This document shows, in pieces, positions 18,591 through 28,271 of a stretch of 64,000 nucleotides of DNA (position 1 is the first letter of the stretch; each line of letters starts with the position of its first letter). The notes under the pieces are model-generated. The model saw only the letters and a program-made list of their open reading frames with translations. It did no database searches and was not told the origin of the DNA. Location of the stretch: contig JBDZVA010000009.1 of NCBI GenBank assembly GCA_040255465.1, forward strand, positions 1 to 64,000, written 5' to 3'. This stretch comes from UBA5793 sp040255465. GTDB taxonomy: Bacteria > Planctomycetota > Phycisphaerae > Phycisphaerales > UBA5793. Made by a program: the position numbers and the translations under genes.

Positions 18591-19105
18591 TTGTCTTCAC
18601 TTGTCGTGTCGGGAGCCTTGAGTTGTGCCGCCGCCGGTTTTTCACTTCCACGGGTCACGCTTGACCAACCATCGGTTTCGGCCCTGGTGCATCGATTCCA
18701 GTTGGCTATCGAGACTGGCGGTTGGTCTCCGTCGCGCGCGAAGAGGGAACCATTGACGACATTCGCGCCATCCTCGGGAATGACATCACCATCGGGGCCT
18801 ATCGAGAAAAGACGCTCCCGTTCCCCGATGGCGCGATCATCGCCCGGCTGTCCTGGACCTATGAGGCGTCAGAGGAGAACAATGAGATCTTCGGCCAGAC
18901 GCAATCCCACATCGAAGGTCCACCCAAAAACGGATTGCACTTCATGAGCAAGGACTCGAAAAAGTACGCCTCAACGGGAGATTGGGAATTCGTTCAGTTC
19001 GACGACGGCCAGCCCCTCACCGATGCAGCAAAGATCAGCGCCTGCTTCACATGCCATGCGCTCTTGCCACAGCGCGACCTTGTGTTCACGCGCTGCGCTC
19101 TTTGA
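18591..19105 (+). pseudogene. Cytochrome P460-family gene, frame-disrupted 5' end
   Basis: The main frame (open from 18665, ending at 19105) encodes GYRDWRLVSVAREEGTIDDI, then WEFVQFDDGQPL and the c-type haem site ACFTCH, finishing with RDLVFTRCAL. This is the pattern of periplasmic cytochrome P460-like proteins that oxidise small N compounds. No start codon with an RBS exists in that frame before GYRDW, and a TGA sits at 18662. A signal-peptide-like stretch (SSLVVSGALSCAAAGF) lies just upstream in another frame from 18591. A single frameshift near 18660-18700 would restore one protein, so the gene looks broken unless the shift is a sequencing error. Confidence 0.55.
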
Positions 19106-19229
19106 TTCAAGAATACCTTCACTTCAAGGCCGAGGTTGACTTGAGGATCACTCCATTCGAGAGAGCCCGCCAAGTTGACTTCATGAGGGCAGCGTACGGG
19201 GCGATTGGGCGGACAGTGGCATCGCCGCC

Positions 19230-19650
19230 CCCACGTGTGTCGATTCGATCGATAGCTACCGGTGCTGCCGACCGAAGAGGTGCAGCCTTCGGTCGAGCCG
19301 CTGCCATTGATGCCAGCCCGAGCCCGAAAGCGAAGCCGCTGCAATCGGTACCGCGCGCCATCGTGATCGTCGCCATGCCGCTGGTTGCGGCCGGGCGCAT
19401 GGCGGTGCCGGAGCCACCGCAAATGCAGGCTGGGCTGCTCAACCCGTTCGTGATCACCAACGGCCAGGACGAGTAGTTGGCGCACCGGCGGGCGTTGAAA
19501 CTGGCGACACCGAAGAAAATCAGGATAGGGGTCCCGCCCGCAGGTGGGACCGTGACCCAAAGGATGAAACATCGCGTCGTGCAGATGGTTTGATAGTGCC
19601 TTGCGCTGGCAGGAGAAGCACAGCTGGCCAGTAAAGACCGATCGGCATAT
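19230..19650 (-). pseudogene. Remnant of phage structural gene, 3' part (copy B)
   Basis: Minus-strand reading gives FILWVTVPPAGGTPILIFFG, then NARRCANYSSWPLVITNG and the CICGGSGTAMRPAATSG segment. This is clearly homologous to the C-terminal part of the protein at 25644-26609 but more diverged than copy A. The upstream part fades into unrelated sequence, and the tail beyond the conserved block is scrambled. Around it, 19106-19229 and 19651-19912 hold no supported gene; one plus frame at 19672-19875 (GDSQVRSTMCIPVYRG) faintly resembles a GAF-domain fragment. Confidence 0.65.
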
Positions 19651-19912
19651 CCCCGATGTTGGTGATGGAGGATGCGTCCAGAGGTGCTCGGCGAGGCCCC
19701 ACTGGCCGGCGATTCTCAAGTGCGCAGTACCATGTGCATACCGGTGTATCGAGGACCCGAATCGATCGATATTCGCGATGGCCGCGACCTTCCGACCAGG
19801 ACTGTCGGAGAAAGCGAGCGAATCGGTGCGCAAACGACGCAAGCCAGGGCGGTCGGAGACTCCGATCGCTCGTAGACCAACAAGTGGCAAGAGAGTGGAT
19901 TGGGTTGGGAAC

Positions 19913-21079
19913 ATGAAAGTTCTCGTAGTTGAGGATGATCCCAGTCAGGTCCGGCTGGTGAGCGAGTTGCTGCGGTGCAGCGGTGTTGAATTCGACGTGG
20001 GGGCCGCTGATTCTGCTGCTTCGGCGGTCGCCGCACTGCAACGAGATCACCACGACGTGGTATTGCTCGATCTGACTCTGGGAGACTCTACCGGACTGGC
20101 GACCGTCCGAACGATTGCCCGTACGGCTCGGGATGTTTCGATCGTCGTGCTGACCGCGTCGGATAACACCGAAACGGGCCTGCAATCCCTCCGCCTGGGA
20201 GCGCAGGATTTTCTCCGCAAGGATGAACTCACCGGGGCCGTGCTGCTGCGAAGCGTCCTGTTCGCGCACGAACGCAAGCGGGCTCAACTCACCGAGCGTG
20301 AGCGCCGTCATCTTCGCGAAGCCGTTCGCGAGGCGGAGCGAGTGCTGGGAATCGTCGGGCACGAATTGCGCACTCCGTTGGCTGCTTTGCGTGCGACGAC
20401 AGAGTATCTCCTTACGCCCGAGGCCAAGGATTCCGCGGAGTGGGATGTCTTTCTGAATTCGATTCATAACGAAGTCACTCGCATGGCGGAACTTGTCAAC
20501 AACATGCTTGAGGCCGCCCGACTCAACAGCGGACGATCCATGTGGTGTTGGGGGCCGGTCAACCTGTCTGAAGCCTGTGACGACGCCCTCAACGTCTTGC
20601 GCCCCTTGGTGAGCCATCAACGAATCGAACTCCGCTGCATCCATGAGAGGGAGAACCTGCACCTGCGCGGAGATGCCAGTGCCGTTCAGCGTCTCATACT
20701 CAATTTGGTCAGCAATTCAGCGAAGTTCACTGAGGAAGGATTCATTGAGATACGAACCCGGCAGTACCTAGAGAAGGGTCGCTCATGGGTTGAAGTCCGT
20801 GTTGAGGACTCGGGGACGGGAATCTCTGAAACGGTGGTCTCAAAACTCGGTGAAGCGTTCGTGCTCAGCTCGGGAGCCCTGGGATCGGACTACGTCAAGG
20901 GGACGGGACTGGGTCTCTCCATCTGCAAGGCGATCGTCGCGGTGCATGGTGGCGACCTCACCGTCGCCTCGACACCGGGCAAGGGCACGGTGTTCACGGC
21001 GCGGTTGAGGGCCGATCTCGAAGCGCCGATGCGCGGTTCCCGCAAGATTCGGCGAAGACGCGAAAGGAGCGCCGCGTGA
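19913..21079 (+). CDS. Response regulator-histidine kinase hybrid (REC-HK)
   Basis: 388 aa from ATG 19913. An N-terminal receiver domain (about 1-120) has the acidic pair EDD, phospho-acceptor Asp in VVLLDLTLGD and Lys in FLRKDEL. A short coiled coil leads to a HisKA dimerisation domain with His in IVGHELRTPL and a HATPase_c domain with N-box NLVSNSAKF, G1 EDSGTGIS and G2 GTGLGLS. There is no TM segment, so it is a cytosolic kinase fed by another kinase, presumably through its receiver. It overlaps the next gene by 4 bases (GTGA), so the two act together. Confidence 0.92.
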   Translation: MKVLVVEDDPSQVRLVSELLRCSGVEFDVGAADSAASAVAALQRDHHDVVLLDLTLGDSTGLATVRTIARTARDVSIVVLTASDNTETGLQSLRLGAQDFLRKDELTGAVLLRSVLFAHERKRAQLTERERRHLREAVREAERVLGIVGHELRTPLAALRATTEYLLTPEAKDSAEWDVFLNSIHNEVTRMAELVNNMLEAARLNSGRSMWCWGPVNLSEACDDALNVLRPLVSHQRIELRCIHERENLHLRGDASAVQRLILNLVSNSAKFTEEGFIEIRTRQYLEKGRSWVEVRVEDSGTGISETVVSKLGEAFVLSSGALGSDYVKGTGLGLSICKAIVAVHGGDLTVASTPGKGTVFTARLRADLEAPMRGSRKIRRRRERSAA

Positions 21080-22884
21080 CCACCATCCTGGTCGTTGATG
21101 ACATGGAGCTCTTTCGTGAGCCGATCGCCGCCGCCCTTCGTTCCCGAGGGTTTGAAGTGAAGACGGCGGGCGACGGTCACTCGGCGCTTCGGCTGGCTCG
21201 CAATCAGCCGCCGGATCTTGTTTTGCTTGATCTGGCCATGCCGGGGATGGACGGGTTGAGCGTTCTCGCCTCGATGCGAGCCGATTCACGCCTCAAGGAC
21301 CTTCCAGTGATTCTCCTCACCGCCGTCGCAGATCGCGACTATGTCATCCGGGCGGGTAAGCTCGGGGCCAAGTACTACCTGCTGAAGACGCAGTTCTCAA
21401 TTGATCAACTGGTGGATCGGGCCAAACTCGTTCTGGCGGAGAGTACTGCGCGTCGTGAACAACCTGTTGAATCCGGCCCATCGCCTCGGCAACCGCTCAG
21501 CGACGAAAAGAAGACTCCACCGAAGCCATCTGCGACCGATTCATCGGCCGGGCCAGCCGTCGTCTCCTCAGCGTCACCGAGCGATCCCCTGGCAGCCCTC
21601 AAGGCGATCAAGCCGCTGATCAAACGCTCGGAGATGTACGACCGAATCGACGGGGCCGGAGAATTGCAGGCCCTCTCACCCACAGTCACCAAAGTGATCA
21701 AACTGACCGAACGGGAAAGCAGCACTGCGGAGGAAATCGCCCGGGCGATCAAGCAGGACTCGGCCATGGCCATCAAGATCCTCCGCCTGGCCAATTCCGC
21801 AGCGTTTGCACGTGGGCAGATCGTGGACACGGTAGACAGAGCGGTGGCCCGCCTGGGCGTCTCCGAAATCCGCCAGGCCATGCTCAATCTCAACGTCATC
21901 CAGCACTTTGGCGCCACGAACATGTGTGGCCGAGTGAACATCGGGCGATTCTGGGAACACTCCATCGCGTGCGGGATCATTGCGGCGCAGATCGCAACCT
22001 GGCGCGCGCCTGAGGAGGCGGATATCGCCTTTACGATGGGCCTGGTACATGATCTGGGCCGTCTGCTATTCATGCAAGAACTGAGCGAGATTTATGAGCA
22101 GGTTCTCGACACCACCGAGCGACTGGGGCTGCCACTGGAACATGTGGAATCCCGGCTGCTCATGGTCAGTCACGCCGAAGTGATGGACCGGCTCTTGCAC
22201 GCCTGGCACTTTCCCAAGGAACTGATCGATCCAGTCGTGTTTCATCACCTCCCGCTCGCGGACATCCGACACATGGCGTCCAAGCGGTTTCACGAGGTCG
22301 TCACGCTCGCGCTCGCTGATCGACTTTGTCATGCGCTGCTGATCGGGGACAGTGGGAATCGGGTGCTCTATCCGATCGAGGATTACTGCGAGGCGCTTGG
22401 GATCGACGCTGACGTGATCACCCATATTGAACAGATTGCCCTCGACGAGACAAGTGATCTCAAACTGGGGCTGATGACGGAATCGTCGGACGAGGGCTGG
22501 ATCGATGCGCGGGAAGAGGTCCGCGGGCAGCTGCCTGACGGCTTCCGTCCGCTGGTTGTGTCTGAGAAGCCGGTATTCGATGCCGTGCGAATCTGGTGCG
22601 ACCAACTGTGTGTGGCTGATAACGAAGAACCGAACATCGCCATTGTGCACGCATTCTCGGCAGCGTCACTCCCGGGACTGTTGGATCGCCTGACGAGGTT
22701 GGAGCGAGAGGAGGGAGTCGCGGACCTGCCGCTTCTCGTGATTCTGCCGGAGGGGCACAATCACCCCGTCACACCGACGGTGGAGCGAGCGCACCAGCAA
22801 CTGCAGATGCCGCTCATGGAATCGCGACTCATCGAGGCCATCAGGAACCTCGACGCAGCATCAATCGGCAGGAAAGCCGCCTGA
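21076..22884 (+). CDS. Response regulator with HDOD output domain
   Basis: 602 aa, GTG start overlapping the kinase stop. The receiver domain (about 1-120) has DD at 9-10, phospho-acceptor Asp in LVLLDLAMPGMDG and an LLKTQF segment carrying the conserved Lys. A Ser/Pro-rich linker is followed by an HDOD domain (about 200-400): LQALSPTVTKVIKLTE, KILRLANSAAF, GLVHDLGRLLF. HDOD proteins are non-catalytic HD relatives used in signalling and growth control. The last about 80 residues look like a degenerate second receiver (NIAIVHAFSAAS, then LPLLVILPEG). No DNA-binding domain, so output is protein-protein. Confidence 0.9.
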   Translation: MTTILVVDDMELFREPIAAALRSRGFEVKTAGDGHSALRLARNQPPDLVLLDLAMPGMDGLSVLASMRADSRLKDLPVILLTAVADRDYVIRAGKLGAKYYLLKTQFSIDQLVDRAKLVLAESTARREQPVESGPSPRQPLSDEKKTPPKPSATDSSAGPAVVSSASPSDPLAALKAIKPLIKRSEMYDRIDGAGELQALSPTVTKVIKLTERESSTAEEIARAIKQDSAMAIKILRLANSAAFARGQIVDTVDRAVARLGVSEIRQAMLNLNVIQHFGATNMCGRVNIGRFWEHSIACGIIAAQIATWRAPEEADIAFTMGLVHDLGRLLFMQELSEIYEQVLDTTERLGLPLEHVESRLLMVSHAEVMDRLLHAWHFPKELIDPVVFHHLPLADIRHMASKRFHEVVTLALADRLCHALLIGDSGNRVLYPIEDYCEALGIDADVITHIEQIALDETSDLKLGLMTESSDEGWIDAREEVRGQLPDGFRPLVVSEKPVFDAVRIWCDQLCVADNEEPNIAIVHAFSAASLPGLLDRLTRLEREEGVADLPLLVILPEGHNHPVTPTVERAHQQLQMPLMESRLIEAIRNLDAASIGRKAA

Positions 22885-23026
22885 GAGGTTTGACCCGTCG
22901 CACGGGATGCCTAGGGAAGCGGGCGACATGTATTAGGCGGGATCACACCCACCTAAGGAGCCGGCCCGCATTGGCCGAAAAGAAGTACGGAATGTCCTTT
23001 GAACGCCATCACGTGATGGTCGCGCG

Positions 23027-25624
23027 ATGCCATGGAAGCCAGGTCCAGTCATGACGGATCATCTCGTCGACGCGAATCCCGATCCCGAGATGCCGCGCGT
23101 CCCGTGGGTGTTGCGTTCGGGCTGGCGCCTGTACGGCACCCTCTTTCTGGTCCTCGCCATCCCAACGGTCATTCTGATTTCCAGCATTTCGACGCGATTG
23201 AGGGGTCAACTCGAAGCAGATCTGAAGAACCAGAATGCCCTGATCAGCCGGACGCTGGCACTGGCCGTCGATGAGGAGTTCAGAAGCCTGAGCGAACATG
23301 CCCGGAGCACTGCTTTGGCGCCGGCTCTTCGAAATGCCGTGCAAAAGGCTGATGAATCCGCCGTACGGTCACGGTTGGAAGCGTTCGTCAGCGGCAATCC
23401 TCGATTAACTCGCGCCTTCGTTGCAGATCTGGAAGGCGTCGAGCGATTCGACTATCCGCATGATGCCTCGGTGATCGGACGAAGCTTTGCTGATCGCGAC
23501 TGGTTCAGAGGTGTGGTGGAGCGTCAGGATGCCTATGTATCCGAGATATACCAACGTGCTGCACTGGGGCGACCCTACGTTGTCGCCATCGCAACACCGA
23601 TCCGCGATGCACACCAACAAACGGTGGGCTACCTGGTCGGCCAGTATCCACTGACCGATCTTCGCAGCCGCCTGGCGAGTCTTTCTCCGAACGCTGAAGT
23701 CGAGTTCCTGCTTGTTGATCAGGCCGGGCACTCGGTCCGCGTTGGAGCTGATGAGTCGTCGATCCCGGCTTCACCCGACTTCAGCGAGGACGCAACTCAA
23801 CTGTCAGTTGGCCAGACACAGGTGTTCAGATCCGAACGTGGAGCGAGTCGGGTCATGAGTACGACGCTCATTCCCTCGGCGAATTGGAAGGTGGCTGCCT
23901 ACCAGTCCATGGAGTCCATCCACAAGTCGATCGCATCGCTGCTCGGGACGATTGGCGTGCTCTTCCTTGTTTGCGGTACGGTGATGGCGCTGCTCGGTTT
24001 GGCGCTGACCCGCACACTTGTGCGCTACAGCAAATCCCTGGAGCGAAGCGACCACGAGCTGCGCCATGCCAAAGCCGCGGCAGAGCAGGCAAATCGAACC
24101 AAGAGCGAGTTCCTCGCCAATATGAGCCATGAGATCCGCACGCCGATGATGGCTATTACCGGTTACGCCGATCTCCTTCATGATCCCAGCCAGGGTGCCG
24201 CCGAGCGAGCGGAAGCGGTCGGCATCATTCGCCGCAACGCCAACCACCTGCTCACGATCATCAACGACATCCTTGATCTCTCGAAAATCGAAGCCGGTGA
24301 ACTGGCCGTTGAACGAATCTCGTGCTCACCGTGCCGCGTGTTGTACGACGTAGTGTCCCTGATGCGCGTTCGTGCAGTGGAGAAGAACCTCGCGCTCAAG
24401 ACTCGCGTTGACGGCGCGATTCCCGAGTGCATCCGGGCTGATCCGACTCGACTGCGTCAGATCCTCATCAATCTAGTTGGTAACGCCATCAAGTTCACCG
24501 ACTCCGGCTGGGTCAAGATCACGAGTCGGCTCATCACGTCGGAGAACGGGAATGAGCCGATGCTGCGCATTGATGTCATTGATTCGGGGATTGGCATGGA
24601 CGCCAGCCAGATGGCCCGTATCTTCAAGCCCTTTGCGCAGGCTGATTCCTCGACCACCCGAAAGTTTGGTGGCACGGGACTCGGTCTGACCATCAGCCAG
24701 CGGCTCTCGCACATGCTTGGCGGTCGGATCGAGGTGGATTCGACGCCGGAGCGCGGAAGTACTTTTTCGCTCTACATCGCTACGGGTCCGCTGGATGGGG
24801 TCCGGCTGATCGAGGATTGCAGCGAAGTGCTGGCGGAGCGGGAACCCACACCGGATGATTCAATTCCGGTGCATCTGCATGGGCGCGTCCTCTTAGTCGA
24901 GGATGGAGCGGACAATCGGGCGTTGCTGGCGCTCTATCTTCGGCTCGCCGGCGCCGATGTGACTGAAGCCGAGAACGGTCAGATCGCGTGTGAGATTGTG
25001 GAATCGGCAAGAGAACGCGACGAGTCGTTTGCGGCCATCATCATTGATATGCAGATGCCTGTACTCGACGGCTATGGTGCAGTGCGGCGACTCCGTGCGC
25101 AAGGGATCGAGACTCCGGCGATTGCTCTCACCGCCCATGCCATGCCCGAAGACAGATGCAAATGCCTCGACGCCGGGTGTACTGACTATCTGAGCAAGCC
25201 CGTAACTCGCGCCCGACTGCTGCAAACGCTTGCAAACTACATGAATTGCGTGCAAACCACCCCGGATGCCGAAACCGATTCTTCTGCAGTCGCGCCCCAC
25301 CAGTTGCTCACCAGCACCATTTCAGACGAGGCGGTCAGACCGTATCTGGATGCGTTCATATCGGGGCTCTCGACCCGTGCTTCGGAAATGGAGCGTGACC
25401 TCGCGGAAGAGGACTTTGCGGCGCTCGCGGACCACATCCACCAAGTTAAGGGAAGCGGCGGGCTCTTCGGGCTCATGCCTCTCAGCAAACAGGCTGAGGT
25501 GGCTGAAGAGCACATTCACCGACGTCAGTCTATTGAAGCCATTGCGCGGGAGGTCGGCACGCTCATCAACTTGATGAACAGCGTGACGGCCGCCGACGAA
25601 TCGACGATTCCACCGCGCCATTGA
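23027..25624 (+). CDS. Hybrid sensor histidine kinase (Cache-HK-REC-HPt)
   Basis: About 865 aa; the start may be ATG 23027 or 23051. TM1 (about 38-56) and TM2 (about 305-327) flank a periplasmic double-Cache sensor (SRTLALAVDEEF, DRDWFRGVVE, YVVAIATPIRD). HisKA contains FLANMSHEIRTPM, HATPase has NLVGNAIKFT, IDSGIGM and GGTGLGLTIS. The receiver has LVEDGADN and phospho-acceptor Asp in IIIDMQMPVLDG. The C-terminal HPt carries His in HIHQVKGSGGLFGL. Such a phosphorelay could feed the REC-HK/HDOD pair upstream, whose receivers lack an obvious donor (inference). Confidence 0.93.
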   Translation: MPWKPGPVMTDHLVDANPDPEMPRVPWVLRSGWRLYGTLFLVLAIPTVILISSISTRLRGQLEADLKNQNALISRTLALAVDEEFRSLSEHARSTALAPALRNAVQKADESAVRSRLEAFVSGNPRLTRAFVADLEGVERFDYPHDASVIGRSFADRDWFRGVVERQDAYVSEIYQRAALGRPYVVAIATPIRDAHQQTVGYLVGQYPLTDLRSRLASLSPNAEVEFLLVDQAGHSVRVGADESSIPASPDFSEDATQLSVGQTQVFRSERGASRVMSTTLIPSANWKVAAYQSMESIHKSIASLLGTIGVLFLVCGTVMALLGLALTRTLVRYSKSLERSDHELRHAKAAAEQANRTKSEFLANMSHEIRTPMMAITGYADLLHDPSQGAAERAEAVGIIRRNANHLLTIINDILDLSKIEAGELAVERISCSPCRVLYDVVSLMRVRAVEKNLALKTRVDGAIPECIRADPTRLRQILINLVGNAIKFTDSGWVKITSRLITSENGNEPMLRIDVIDSGIGMDASQMARIFKPFAQADSSTTRKFGGTGLGLTISQRLSHMLGGRIEVDSTPERGSTFSLYIATGPLDGVRLIEDCSEVLAEREPTPDDSIPVHLHGRVLLVEDGADNRALLALYLRLAGADVTEAENGQIACEIVESARERDESFAAIIIDMQMPVLDGYGAVRRLRAQGIETPAIALTAHAMPEDRCKCLDAGCTDYLSKPVTRARLLQTLANYMNCVQTTPDAETDSSAVAPHQLLTSTISDEAVRPYLDAFISGLSTRASEMERDLAEEDFAALADHIHQVKGSGGLFGLMPLSKQAEVAEEHIHRRQSIEAIAREVGTLINLMNSVTAADESTIPPRH

Positions 25625-25643
25625 GTGCGGTTCCGCGTGGTGG

Positions 25644-26609
25644 TTATAACTGGCGGATGGGCAGGCCAGATCGTCTCCCGCCTCGGCAACGGCAGCGGCG
25701 TTCCTCACGCGCGTCTGCCATATCGATGGCTTCGGCATCCACCAACCGATGCGGCGCAATCTGCGGACCAGATGCTTCGATTGATGCCAGCCCGAGCCCG
25801 GGAGCCAAACCACTGCAATCCGTATCGCACGCCATGGTGATCGTCGCTGTCCCACCGGTCGCGGCGGGATGCATCGCCGTACCGGACCCTCCGCACAGGC
25901 AGGCGGTGCTGCTCAGGCCGTTCGTGATGACCAATGGCCAACTCGAGTAGTTGGCGCACTGGCGGGCGTCGAAACTGGCGACGCCGAAGAAGATCGGGAT
26001 GGGGATTCCGCCACCGGGCAAGGCGGTCACCCAGAGGATGAACCGCCGAGTCGTGCCAATCACCTGGTAGTCGAGCACGGCGCTGGCGATCAACACATCG
26101 AAGGTGTTGCTCGTGCCGGTGCAGTTGGAGTTGACATACTGGGTGGCGTTGATGCCGGTGTCGGCCAGGATCAGGCAGGTGCGCCACTGGCAGCAGACCG
26201 TGTCGGGATTGATCGTGTTGCACGGTGAGTCGGGATCGCGGATCGAAGTGTGGACGCCGTCGTTCCAGTTGAACGGCAAGGTCAGATCGGGCATCGCTGC
26301 CGAGAGGTACTTGTAGGAGGCCCAGGTTCCCGGCGCGGCCACGCAGTCATTGCCGCGGAAGGTGCGGCATGCCGTGGCGAAGGTGAGTCCGCTGAGTGTC
26401 ACGGTCAGGCACGCCTTTCCACTTGAGTTGTGGCAGCCATCGATGGGCAGGGAGTACTGCACGCCATCGCCGCACTCGATGCAGATGCAGCAGGGGCAGT
26501 CCGGGCAATCGACGCCCTCCTTGCAACAGCAGCAGTTCGTGGTGGTCGCCGGCAGGCCGATCGGGCCGAGCAGGAGCGAGTTGCCCGATGGTCCAAGGAT
26601 GAGCGGCAT
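25644..26609 (-). CDS. Cys-rich phage structural protein (last gene of tail module)
   Basis: 321 aa, not assigned to a named family. The N-terminus (MPLILGPSGNSLLLGPIG) is followed by a dense Cys cluster at about 26-46 (NCCCCKEG, then CPDCPCCICIECG) that may bind metal or form disulfides. A beta-rich middle part follows with CLTVTLSGLTF, and the C-terminal part is shared with remnants at 742-1050 and 19230-19650. It is the last gene of the minus-strand tail operon, so a tail-tip, baseplate or adhesin role is likely by position. The extreme C-terminus is Arg-rich and may be altered, because it differs from the end of copy A. Confidence 0.65.
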   Translation of the reverse strand: MPLILGPSGNSLLLGPIGLPATTTNCCCCKEGVDCPDCPCCICIECGDGVQYSLPIDGCHNSSGKACLTVTLSGLTFATACRTFRGNDCVAAPGTWASYKYLSAAMPDLTLPFNWNDGVHTSIRDPDSPCNTINPDTVCCQWRTCLILADTGINATQYVNSNCTGTSNTFDVLIASAVLDYQVIGTTRRFILWVTALPGGGIPIPIFFGVASFDARQCANYSSWPLVITNGLSSTACLCGGSGTAMHPAATGGTATITMACDTDCSGLAPGLGLASIEASGPQIAPHRLVDAEAIDMADAREERRCRCRGGRRSGLPIRQL

Positions 26610-26673
26610 GGTTCGACTCCCTTCGGTCGCTCACCACAGGTGGGTGCGACTTCCTTTGGCCTCTCGCCACGAG

Positions 26674-27468
26674 TCAGGGGCAACTCTCCAAGTTCACGTC
26701 GCTCGTCGCGCTTGTCGTGGAGGTGGCGCCCACACCGATGACCACACCCGCCACGTTGCGCGAGAGCGTGATGATCGATCGCTGCACGGTGATGCGCAGC
26801 ACGCTGCCGACGATCGCATGAGTCACGCCAGTGACGAGCGTGAGTTGCACCGTGCTGTTGACGTTGGTGTCGATCTTGAGGCAGCCCTCGGTGTCGAAGG
26901 CCAGACCACTGTTTGAGGCGAGACACACCGCCGCACCGGCCGCAGGCAGACGCACAAACGCCTGGCGGAGCAGGCTGATCGAATCCTCGACCCAGAGGAT
27001 CTGGGCCGCCCCACTGTCGCCGCTGAGCAGTCGATCCGTCAAACCGGGAGAGACGTCAGCGAATTCATGACTCGGATCGGCCAGACCAATCTTGACGGGC
27101 ACCACTCCACCCATGGCGGCACGCACGATCGCGCCTGGAGCGGCTGTCTCCAGCAGGATGGCGAACTTGCCCGCATGTTCGGCCGCGGGAACGACGCCCG
27201 TGAACGCCACCCGTTCGAGTTCGAGTGCATCGCCGGGATCGATGATCGGGTCTGTGATGGCCAGCACGCCGAATCGACCCACCGTCGAACCTGTCGAGTT
27301 CAGAACGAGGATGACATCGTTGTCGCGGCGCAGACGTTGTGGATCACCCGCGGCGTTGTGCTGGCGCTGCCGCAGATCGACGGCCGCATCGACGAAGGCG
27401 TTGTATGCCGCCGCGGGGATGTTGAGCGGATCGCCGGTTTTCACCTTGCGCAGGGAATCGCCACTCAT
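26674..27468 (-). CDS. Phage structural protein, unknown
   Basis: 264 aa. Begins MSGDSLRKVKTGDPLNIPAA, then VYNAFVDA-like helix and a beta-rich body with many Val/Thr/Gly strands. No enzyme motif. It lies between the Cys-rich terminal gene and the gene preceding the tape measure on the same strand, so it is probably a tail-tip or baseplate component. The product seems typical of prophage-like loci in this phylum (recollection, not checked). Confidence 0.6.
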   Translation of the reverse strand: MSGDSLRKVKTGDPLNIPAAAYNAFVDAAVDLRQRQHNAAGDPQRLRRDNDVILVLNSTGSTVGRFGVLAITDPIIDPGDALELERVAFTGVVPAAEHAGKFAILLETAAPGAIVRAAMGGVVPVKIGLADPSHEFADVSPGLTDRLLSGDSGAAQILWVEDSISLLRQAFVRLPAAGAAVCLASNSGLAFDTEGCLKIDTNVNSTVQLTLVTGVTHAIVGSVLRITVQRSIITLSRNVAGVVIGVGATSTTSATSDVNLESCP

Positions 27469-27470
27469 GG

Positions 27471-28271
27471 TCAGATCCCCAGCCCCGTGAAATCCCCATC
27501 CTCGTACACACGCTCGACATACACCGCGACGGGCCGCTTCACGATCGCGCCGGCGCCGGCATCTTCCGCCTCGGCGTAGCGCACCCAGAGGTACTCCCAG
27601 CCCTTCTTATCGATGCCGGTGATGTCGCCGACACTCAGACTGGTGCGATTGGGGCGGGATGCGAATCGGAAAGTCAGTTCCCAGTCGCCCTGACCGCGTT
27701 TGCTGCCCGAGACACCCAGGAACAGGCACTCACCTGCACTGAAGCCCTTGAATGCCCCGTCATTGACCCGGCCGGTGAGGGCGAAGAGTGTACCTTTATA
27801 TGTGGGGGTCACCAGACTGTCATCGAGATAGTGCGTCTCGGTGAACTGGTACGTGGGCACGACAATGTCCACACCCTCGACACTGTCGGCGGTAACGCCG
27901 ATGGCGCCCTTGAAGTCCGGTGCCGTGCCACCCGGCGGTGCGTACGAATTGATTGTCTCCAGTGACTGGGTGATGTGCTCACTGCCGCCACCGGTCTCGA
28001 AGGTGAAGGTGCTCTCTCCGGTGTCGGGCGGATCGGTCGAGGAATCAACCTGATAGGTGACGGTCCCGTCGTAGAGATCGGGCCCGGCTTCTTCGACACG
28101 GATCTGGTAGAGCGGCAGGCCGCCGTAGAAGGACGGCACCTCGGCTTCGAGCGCGGCCAGCGCCTCGAGATCATCGCTCGTGCCGCGGACCCAGTAGAGA
28201 CGCTCGGTCGATGGGCTGCGGCCACTGCTGGTCGTTCGACTGATCCCGCGTTCCTGAACTTCCGTGCTCAT
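27471..28271 (-). CDS. Phage tail-associated protein, unknown
   Basis: 266 aa. A short disordered N-terminus (STEVQERGISRTTSSGRSP) precedes a beta-rich domain with VTYQVDSSTDPPDTGES and a long loop rich in Gly/Thr. The start overlaps the stop of the tape measure gene by 4 bases and the end lies 2 bases before the next start, so it is part of the tail operon. Position directly after the tape measure suggests a distal-tail or baseplate role. No family assigned. Confidence 0.6.
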   Translation of the reverse strand: MSTEVQERGISRTTSSGRSPSTERLYWVRGTSDDLEALAALEAEVPSFYGGLPLYQIRVEEAGPDLYDGTVTYQVDSSTDPPDTGESTFTFETGGGSEHITQSLETINSYAPPGGTAPDFKGAIGVTADSVEGVDIVVPTYQFTETHYLDDSLVTPTYKGTLFALTGRVNDGAFKGFSAGECLFLGVSGSKRGQGDWELTFRFASRPNRTSLSVGDITGIDKKGWEYLWVRYAEAEDAGAGAIVKRPVAVYVERVYEDGDFTGLGI

